From Gammaproteobacteria bacterium (GTDB taxonomy: Bacteria > Pseudomonadota > Gammaproteobacteria > Thiomicrospirales > Thiomicrospiraceae): a stretch of 6,320 bases of DNA. The notes beneath the pieces are model-generated. The model was not told the origin of the DNA, made no database searches, and saw nothing but the letters and a program-made list of their open reading frames with translations. Positions 1-4,612 of this stretch are shown piece by piece (position 1 is the stretch's first letter; the number at the start of each line of letters is the position of its first letter). The stretch covers positions 1-6,320 of the forward strand of contig JAADDM010000016.1 of the NCBI GenBank assembly GCA_013153955.1. Direction: 5' to 3'. The position numbers and the translations under genes are program-made.

Positions 1-46
1 CGAAACTTAACCAGCCCATCCACGCTTCAGTTTTACGCCACGAAAA

Positions 47-1090
47 CTATCCCTCTGACTTACCAGACCGAGCCAACAAGGCCATTACCGCCTCTTTAGG
101 CGTAGTCTTCTCACTGACAATCAGATAAACCTGTTCCATAATCGGTAGATCCAACGCCAAACGCTGAGCAATCTGCTTCACAGCAATAACAGCCTTAACC
201 CCCTCAACCACCTGTCCAATCTCATCCATCACCGCTTCCGCAGTCTGATTACTTTGCGCCAAACGTTTACCAAAACGACGGTTACGCGAGAGGTCATCGG
301 TGCAAGTCAGCACTAAGTCTCCCAGCCCCGCTAAGCCCATTAGGGTTTCAGGCTGTCCACCGAGCGCCTGACCGAGACGCATCATCTCAACCATGCCCCG
401 AGAGACCAGTGCCGCCCGTGCGTTTGCGCCTAACCCAAGCCCATCGCTCAACCCCGTGGCAATCGCCATAATATTTTTATACGCACCACCAACCTCAACG
501 CCAACCATATCAGCCTGCGTATAGATTCTAAACGCGCCAAAGTGAAACACGTCTGCCCAATACTGCGCTTCGGCAAGATTAGGCGATGCACTGACCATTG
601 CAGTGGGTGACCCTTTAGCCACCTCATCTGCAAAGGTCGGCCCTGATAACACGGTTAAACCCGCTTCCTTACCCAAAACCTGCTGTGCTACTTGATGCAA
701 TAGAGATTGCGTCTCTGGCTCAAACCCCTTAGTTGCCCAAGCAATATGCACCTTTTGAGTATCGACCAACTCAGACAGTTGCCCCAACACCGATCTAAAT
801 GCACCACTGGGAACAACCACAAGTACCGACTCAACAGAGCCCAGTGCCGCAGTCAAAGAGGCCGTCACTGATAAATTATCGGGAAAAGCTATGTTTGGCA
901 AATAGCGACTATTTTCACGTGCCTGCTCAAGCTTTTCAGCCTGCTCAACGCCATGAGACCACAAGGTAACTTGATGCCCTGCCTTAGCCAAATGTATCGC
1001 TAAAGCAGACCCCCAAGCCCCCGCGCCCAATACCGCAATCTTATTCGGTAAAGGGGAGCGGGCAAAGGAAGGCTCTGACGAAACTGACAT
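47..1090 (-). CDS. gpsA: Glycerol-3-phosphate dehydrogenase [NAD(P)+]
   Basis: This cytoplasmic enzyme reduces dihydroxyacetone phosphate to sn-glycerol-3-phosphate, the backbone precursor of phospholipids. The 347-residue product has the family's normal length. An N-terminal Rossmann fold carries the dinucleotide motif GAGAWG at 22-27. ATKGFE (119-124) and SGPTFADEVA (149-158) follow. The C-terminal catalytic domain has GGAYKN (201-206) with the expected catalytic Lys205, then GLAGLGDLVLTC (252-263) and SRNRRFG (268-274). The ATG is chosen because no other start codon lies between it and the Rossmann strand at about residue 17. It begins only 5 nt after the secB stop and has no convincing Shine-Dalgarno sequence, so translation is probably coupled to secB. 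It is the last complete gene of the minus-strand run, and no terminator is visible in the 46 nt left before the window edge. The identification is secure. Confidence 0.97.
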   Translation of the reverse strand: MSVSSEPSFARSPLPNKIAVLGAGAWGSALAIHLAKAGHQVTLWSHGVEQAEKLEQARENSRYLPNIAFPDNLSVTASLTAALGSVESVLVVVPSGAFRSVLGQLSELVDTQKVHIAWATKGFEPETQSLLHQVAQQVLGKEAGLTVLSGPTFADEVAKGSPTAMVSASPNLAEAQYWADVFHFGAFRIYTQADMVGVEVGGAYKNIMAIATGLSDGLGLGANARAALVSRGMVEMMRLGQALGGQPETLMGLAGLGDLVLTCTDDLSRNRRFGKRLAQSNQTAEAVMDEIGQVVEGVKAVIAVKQIAQRLALDLPIMEQVYLIVSEKTTPKEAVMALLARSGKSEG

Positions 1091-1095
1091 TTAAA

Positions 1096-1554
1096 TTACT
1101 GCTCTGTCGCTTCAGCTTGCCCAGCTTGTGCTTGCTGAAGATGCTCTTGATACATGCTTTCAAAATTAACAGGCTCAAGTAACAACTGTGGAAAACCCCC
1201 ACGCGTCACTAAATCTGAAATCGCTTCTCTTGCATAAGGGAACAGAACATTCGGACACTGTGCGCCCAACATATAACTCATTTCTGCTTCATTAAAGCCC
1301 GCTAGTGTAAAAATACCTGCCTGCTCAACTTCACACAAAAAGGCTGTATGGTCTTCTACCTTAGTCGTTGCCGTTACACGAACAACAACATGATATACGT
1401 CCTCTTCAAGCCCCTTACTCTCAACATTTAAATCGATCGACAACTCTGGCTGAAACTCTGAGGTAAAGATTCCAGGGCTATTTGGAGATTCAAACGAGAT
1501 ATCTTTTGTATAAATTTTTTGGATAACAAAATTTTTCTGTACTTCTTCAGACAT
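1096..1554 (-). CDS. secB: Protein-export chaperone SecB
   Basis: SecB is a tetrameric cytosolic chaperone that keeps precursor proteins unfolded and hands them to SecA at the SecYEG translocon. The 152-residue product is close to the E. coli length (about 155) and recognisable throughout: IYTKDISFE at 14-22, AFLCEVEQAGIF at 71-82, CPNVLFPYARE at 100-110 and FPQLLLEPVNF at 121-131. A Gln/Ala/Glu-rich tail after about residue 138 is typical of the flexible C-terminus. The start is supported by AAGGA at 1565-1561, 6 nt before the ATG. The gene lies 27 nt after grxC and 5 nt before gpsA, so one polycistronic message is likely. SecB is largely confined to Proteobacteria, which helps place the organism. 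Confidence 0.97.
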   Translation of the reverse strand: MSEEVQKNFVIQKIYTKDISFESPNSPGIFTSEFQPELSIDLNVESKGLEEDVYHVVVRVTATTKVEDHTAFLCEVEQAGIFTLAGFNEAEMSYMLGAQCPNVLFPYAREAISDLVTRGGFPQLLLEPVNFESMYQEHLQQAQAGQAEATEQ

Positions 1555-1581
1555 GATAATTCCTTCGTTTTCTAAGCAAGC

Positions 1582-1836
1582 TTATGCTTGTAAAAGTGGG
1601 TCGATTTCACCGCGCTTATCGGCAGCAGACAGATCATCAAACCCGCCAACATGGTGGTCACCAATAAAAATTTGTGGCACGGTATTGCGACCCGTTTTAG
1701 CTTCAAGCTCTGCCCATAATTTATTATCGCCGCCCACATCAATCGTCTTGTAAGTTGCGCCTTTTGAGTCCAACAGGCGTTTTGCCATATTGCAGTATGG
1801 GCAAGTGTTTGTGCTATAAATAATGACTTCAGCCAT
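1582..1836 (-). CDS. grxC: Glutaredoxin 3 (class I dithiol glutaredoxin)
   Basis: This small glutathione-dependent thiol-disulfide oxidoreductase reduces protein disulfides and glutathionylated proteins in the cytoplasm. The 84-residue product has the length of E. coli Grx3. Visible hallmarks are the dithiol active site CPYC at 12-15, the cis-proline loop TVPQIF at 52-57 and the glutathione-binding GGFDDL at 64-69. The ATG has its own purine-rich ribosome binding site (AAGGA, about 7 nt upstream near 1844-1848), so it can be translated independently. The 56-nt gap from the rhodanese stop is open in the grxC frame back to a TAA at 1914-1912. That makes a frameshifted rhodanese–GrxC fusion formally possible (see the slippery-site entry). 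The function is secure and the symbol rests on family plus gene order. Confidence 0.95.
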   Translation of the reverse strand: MAEVIIYSTNTCPYCNMAKRLLDSKGATYKTIDVGGDNKLWAELEAKTGRNTVPQIFIGDHHVGGFDDLSAADKRGEIDPLLQA

Positions 1837-1892
1837 ATTATTTTCCTTTTTTGATGCCTCGGCAGCTTTATCAGCCGTCCGCGTGGTCTTTT

Positions 1893-2333
1893 TTACTTTT
1901 TTTTGTTTTTTTTAGACTTCGCAGTCCCGGTTGGCAACCCCGCGCCTTTCCATGCATTGATTCCGCCTGCAAGGTTATGAACATTGGTATAGCCCGCTTT
2001 TGACAACATACCTGCGGCACGACCAGAACGTCCGCCTGACAAACAATACACGAGTACAGGCTGCTCTTTATCTTTAGGCAGCTGACCCATAGAAGCACTT
2101 AAATCGGATACCGAAATATTTTTCGCGTTACCAATAAATCCATCTTTATATTCACCTGCTGAGCGCACATCTAATAAATACGCATCGTCATTAAACAGAC
2201 GGGTCGCCTCATCTGTATTCACAGATTTATACCCTGCCATGCTGTCTCCAACATAACTATAGATTAACATCGCAATGACGACCGTTAACGCAATAAACAG
2301 TAAAGTCTGTTCTTGGAAAAATTCACTAAACAT
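1893..2333 (-). CDS. Membrane-anchored single-domain rhodanese (YibN-like)
   Basis: This is a rhodanese-family protein, probably a sulfurtransferase or persulfide carrier; the physiological substrate is unknown. Its 146 residues begin with a short leader and one hydrophobic segment (about 11-27), which should anchor it in the inner membrane. A single rhodanese domain follows: LLDVRSAGEYKDGFI at 53-67, the active-site loop CLSGGRS at 97-103 with the presumed catalytic Cys97, and LAGGINAWKGAGLP at 121-134. The C-terminal tail is very lysine-rich (KSKKNKKK, 139-146) and is encoded by two 8-A runs. The start has a good site (AAGGAT at 2344-2339). The gene sits where E. coli has yibN, first in a run with grxC, secB and gpsA. 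That neighbourhood suggests a thiol-related role, but this is inference. The catalytic Cys is intact, unlike in degenerate family members. Confidence 0.9.
   Translation of the reverse strand: MFSEFFQEQTLLFIALTVVIAMLIYSYVGDSMAGYKSVNTDEATRLFNDDAYLLDVRSAGEYKDGFIGNAKNISVSDLSASMGQLPKDKEQPVLVYCLSGGRSGRAAGMLSKAGYTNVHNLAGGINAWKGAGLPTGTAKSKKNKKK
1896..1913 (-). other. Tandem -1 slippery heptamers at the 3' end of the rhodanese gene
   Basis: On the minus strand this stretch reads eight A, one C, eight A, one G. In the rhodanese frame it contains A AAA AAC (1911-1905) and A AAA AAG (1902-1896); the stop TAA follows at 1895-1893. A AAA AAG is the classic bacterial -1 slippery sequence, best known from dnaX. 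After a -1 slip the reading frame has no stop and runs through 20 further codons, rich in Lys, Ala and Thr, into the grxC ATG in the same frame. The fusion would have 250 residues. A possible stimulator upstream (GGGA at 1928-1925) is weak. A downstream hairpin (CGGC at 1877-1874 with GCCG at 1863-1860) is short and 18 nt away. Transcriptional slippage adding one A would give the same product. The motifs are certain; their use is not. Confidence 0.5.
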
Positions 2334-2597
2334 TAGTTATCCTTAAAATGTGCTGTAGGGCCTTTGCCTAAATTAGATCAGCGATATGGGTCAGATAAAA
2401 AACGTCTGATTCGCCCGTTCACTTGTCATAGCGTACTATTAACAAGGAATCCAAACGAAAACAGAGCGCTTTTTAGCCATTTTCTTCCACGCTGTTATTC
2501 AAACAAAGGTCTCTCTTTATAATCAAACCTGATGATTTTAACAGCGAAACTCGCTACAATAAACGGAATTTATAATTATTTATGAGCGTGAAATCAG
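2334..2597. promoter_or_regulatory. Divergent intergenic region between the rhodanese operon and gpmI
   Basis: No gene is seen in these 264 nt, which must contain control elements for both directions. For the minus-strand operon the best guess is TTGGAT (2454-2449), an 18-nt spacer and TATGAC (2430-2425), which is a weak match and would give a leader of about 85 nt. For gpmI two weak options exist (separate entry). Small inverted repeats are present: TCAGA/TCTGA (2391-2395 and 2405-2409), AATCA/TGATT (2521-2525 and 2533-2537) and AGCGA/TCGCT (2543-2547 and 2551-2555). None matches a known operator that I recognise. Confidence 0.5.
2495..2560 (+). promoter_or_regulatory. Candidate gpmI promoters (two weak sigma-70-like options)
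   Basis: Option one has a perfect -10 TATAAT at 2518-2523, but 17 nt upstream only TTATTC (2495-2500) is present, which is a poor -35. Option two has TACAAT at 2555-2560 with ATGATT at 2532-2537 and the ideal 17-nt spacer; it would start transcription near 2567 and leave a leader of about 30 nt. A third TATAAT at 2571-2576 is probably too close to the start codon and has no -35. The first -10 overlaps TATAAA on the other strand (2521-2516), so the site could fire in both directions. The choice cannot be settled from sequence. Confidence 0.35.
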
Positions 2598-4175
2598 ATG
2601 GGTCAAGAACTAAAGCCAAAAATTCAAATCAAGCAACGTCCAACTGGGCTAATCATTTTAGATGGCTGGGGACACCGAGAAGATCCGCAAGACAATGCGA
2701 TTGCACACGCCAACACCCCTAACTGGGACAAGTTACTCGCCAACAATCCTCACACACTTATCGGCACATCGGGTAAAGATGTTGGCCTACCTGATGGACA
2801 GATGGGGAACTCAGAAGTGGGTCACATGAACCTAGGGGCTGGGCGTGTCGTTCACCAAGAGCTTTCTCGTATTCAAAATGACATTGATGACGGTCGTTTT
2901 TTTAAAAATAACGCATTGGTCAGTGCCGTCGACAAAGCGGTTGATCGCGGTCATGCTGTACACATTATGGCATTGGTTTCAGATGGCGGCGTTCACTCGC
3001 ACATCAACCATATTAAAGCCGCCATTAGCCTTTCGGTTGACCGAGGCGCAAAAACATACCTACACGTAATGGCCGATGGCCGTGATACTGCACCAGAAAG
3101 CGCTCTGCAATACATTGCGGACATTGAAGCGCACATGAAGGAAATCAAAGGGGGTCGCATCGCTTCTGTCACTGGTCGTTTCTACGCACTTGATCGTGAT
3201 ACTCGCTGGGAGAGAACCGAAGAAGCTTATAACGTCATCTGCTGCGGTAAAGCAGAGTTTAAAGCCAACTCTGCCAAGGAAGCTGTTGAGATGGCGTATG
3301 CCCGTGGTGAAACGGATGAATTTATTCTACCAACCGTCATCCTGAGCAAAAAAGGCAAGAAGACCAAAATCAAAGATGGTGACTCCATCATCTTTATGAA
3401 CTACCGATCTGACCGTGCGCGCCAGATTACCGCAGCATTTATTAAAGATGATTTCAGTGGCTTTCACCGCTGTAAAGCCCCTATTCTTTCAAGCTTTGTG
3501 ACACTAACACAGTACAACAAAAACTTTGAGAACTACGGTGCAACCATCGCCTTCCGTCCAAACAACCTAAAGAACACGTTTGGCGAGGTCATTGCAAAAT
3601 ACAAGTTACGCCAGCTACGCATTGCCGAAACAGAGAAGTACGCACACGTGACCTTCTTTCTTAACGGCGGCATTGAAGCACCTTACCTGGGTGAAGACCG
3701 CATCTTAGTCCCCTCCCCGAAGGTACGTACCTACGACCTTCAACCAGAGATGAGCGTAGTTGAGTTAACTGACAAGCTCGTGGAAGCGATTGAATCAGAA
3801 AAATATGATACCTTTATCTGTAACATCGCCAACCCAGACATGGTTGGGCACACAGGTAATTTTGATGCATGTGTTAAGGCGTGTGAAGCGGTTGATGAAG
3901 CCCTTGGCAGAATTTTAGACGCGATTGATTGCGCGGACGGCCAAGTCATTGTGACTGCCGACCACGGTAACATTGAGATGCTTGTTGACCCTAACACAGG
4001 TAAGCCACTGACCTCGCACACTACCTGCCCTGTTCCGCTGGCCTACTTCGGCCCAGAGAAGCTAACCCTTCGTTCGGGTGGGAGCCTGCCTGACGTAATG
4101 CCGACTCTGCTTGATTTAATGGAAATTAAACAACCAGAAGAGATGACAGGTGTAAGTTTGCGCGCCAAAAGTTAA
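2598..4175 (+). CDS. gpmI: 2,3-bisphosphoglycerate-independent phosphoglycerate mutase
   Basis: This cytoplasmic, metal-dependent (usually Mn) enzyme interconverts 3- and 2-phosphoglycerate in glycolysis and gluconeogenesis. The 525 residues are slightly above the usual 510-515 because of a basic N-terminal extension of about 10 residues before GLIILDGWG (17-25). Metal and catalytic motifs of the alkaline-phosphatase-like fold are all visible: Asp22, the phosphorylated serine Ser72 in MGNSEVGHMNLG (69-80), NPDMVGH (412-418), TADHGN (453-458) and SHTT (473-476). Motifs of the phosphotransferase domain are SDGGVHSH (128-135), ADGRDTAP (159-166), GRFYALDRDTRWER (193-206) and NYRSDRAR (268-275). 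The start has a poor ribosome binding site (GTGA about 6 nt upstream), but it is the only Met before the conserved core. The gene is transcribed away from the rhodanese operon and is followed by a strong terminator, so it is probably a single-gene unit. Confidence 0.97.
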   Translation: MGQELKPKIQIKQRPTGLIILDGWGHREDPQDNAIAHANTPNWDKLLANNPHTLIGTSGKDVGLPDGQMGNSEVGHMNLGAGRVVHQELSRIQNDIDDGRFFKNNALVSAVDKAVDRGHAVHIMALVSDGGVHSHINHIKAAISLSVDRGAKTYLHVMADGRDTAPESALQYIADIEAHMKEIKGGRIASVTGRFYALDRDTRWERTEEAYNVICCGKAEFKANSAKEAVEMAYARGETDEFILPTVILSKKGKKTKIKDGDSIIFMNYRSDRARQITAAFIKDDFSGFHRCKAPILSSFVTLTQYNKNFENYGATIAFRPNNLKNTFGEVIAKYKLRQLRIAETEKYAHVTFFLNGGIEAPYLGEDRILVPSPKVRTYDLQPEMSVVELTDKLVEAIESEKYDTFICNIANPDMVGHTGNFDACVKACEAVDEALGRILDAIDCADGQVIVTADHGNIEMLVDPNTGKPLTSHTTCPVPLAYFGPEKLTLRSGGSLPDVMPTLLDLMEIKQPEEMTGVSLRAKS

Positions 4176-4187
4176 TCAAGCTGCGCA

Positions 4188-4218
4188 CTTAAATACGCTC
4201 TCGAAGCGTAAGCTTAAG
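4188..4218 (+). other. Imperfect hairpin just after gpmI
   Basis: TACGCT (4194-4199) pairs with AGCGTA (4205-4210) around the loop CTCGA. An outer pairing of CTTAA (4188-4192) with TTAAG (4214-4218) lies across a small asymmetric internal loop. No U-run follows, so it is unlikely to terminate on its own. It may stabilise the gpmI 3' end or simply be chance, since it begins only 12 nt after the stop codon. Confidence 0.35.
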
Positions 4219-4228
4219 GCTTAATCCG

Positions 4229-4275
4229 AAACAATCAGGCCTGGTCAAATTCATTTTGACCAGACCTGGTTGTTT
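4229..4275 (+). terminator. Intrinsic terminator of gpmI
   Basis: The arms 4229-4249 and 4255-4275 form a 21-bp stem with one G·U pair and one C/A mismatch, closed by the 5-nt loop TTCAT. The 3' arm ends in TTGTTT, and the 5' arm is A-rich at its base, so the hairpin would also carry U's if read on the minus strand. It separates gpmI from the independently transcribed gltB. The core CCTGGTCAAA with its complement is GC-containing and very regular. Confidence 0.85.
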
Positions 4276-4452
4276 AAAATCCTTTTACCGACCTCTTTAA
4301 CCCCGCCTAAGCTCCCCTTAAAACAACCAAGCCCTTCAAATACCTACTGGATAATCCGCCTCCTCTACGCCAACTTTCTTAGCACACACTTTCCCCGCCT
4401 ATTTTCCCTCTACACTCAAATACTCCGAGTCAAGCCACTGCGCCAATTTAGC
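4276..4452 (+). other. Gene-free, C-rich and G-poor stretch (possible Rho loading region)
   Basis: No credible coding region is present. In 4277-4450 I count about 67 C and 15 G in 174 nt on the plus strand, a strong strand asymmetry not seen in the flanking genes. Unstructured RNA with many YC dinucleotides and little G is what Rho-dependent termination (rut) sites look like, so this may be a backup terminator for read-through past the gpmI hairpin. There is no strict rut consensus, so this is an inference from composition only. Confidence 0.3.
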
Positions 4453-4482
4453 TTGATTATACGCCTATTACTACAGTATAAT
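4453..4482 (+). promoter_or_regulatory. Sigma-70-type promoter for gltB
   Basis: TTGATT at 4453-4458 (4 of 6 matches to the -35 consensus) lies 18 nt upstream of a perfect -10 TATAAT at 4477-4482. Transcription would start near 4489, giving a leader of about 120 nt before gltB. The -35 and -10 overlap the two arms of a perfect 7-bp inverted repeat, ATTATAC (4456-4462) and GTATAAT (4476-4482), 13 nt apart. This may simply place a second, weak -10 on the minus strand, or it may bind a regulator. Confidence 0.6.
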
Positions 4483-4488
4483 ATCGCG

Positions 4489-4612
4489 CTATTTTTATTT
4501 TTTAAGACTTAGCAGAAATAGAGATTTTCCTTGTAAAGCAACGAGTTAGCACTTTAACAATTCTACCCTTACAAGCCTCTGCAAGCCCTATGACTGACAG
4601 GATATTGACAAT
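4489..4612 (+). promoter_or_regulatory. Predicted gltB 5' leader
   Basis: The leader is inferred from the promoter upstream. It opens with a U-rich run (ATTTTTATTTTTT, about 4491-4503). TTGTAAAG (4531-4538) can pair with CTTT-ACAA (4552-4560, one bulged A) around a 13-nt loop. In an alternative fold CTTGTAA (4530-4536) pairs perfectly with TTACAAG (4569-4575). The two folds compete, but both are short and AU-rich. The ribosome binding site AGGA is at 4599-4602, 10 nt before the ATG. No riboswitch class is recognised. Confidence 0.35.

Noticed and set aside
1..46. Possible start of another minus-strand gene after gpsA (ATG at 19-17; the frame is open to the edge)
   Set aside because: Only about six codons are visible, there is no clear ribosome binding site, and the residues do not resemble the start of CysE or another gene expected there.
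1553..1753. 66-codon plus-strand frame opposite grxC
   Set aside because: It is antisense to a well-recognised glutaredoxin gene and has no family features.
1871..2098. 75-codon minus-strand frame within the rhodanese gene
   Set aside because: It is an out-of-frame shadow; its only relevance is as the +1 exit from the A runs.
2582..2722. Overlapping small open frame starting at ATG 2582, 16 nt before the gpmI start
   Set aside because: It has no Shine-Dalgarno sequence, is out of frame with gpmI and its predicted peptide looks like a shadow of the gpmI coding sequence.
3740..4021. 93-codon minus-strand frame opposite gpmI
   Set aside because: It is antisense to the conserved metal-binding part of gpmI and has no recognisable motifs.
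4270..4512. 80-codon open frame on the plus strand starting with TTG
   Set aside because: It begins inside the terminator stem, has no ribosome binding site, runs through the gltB promoter and has a composition that follows the C/T-rich DNA.
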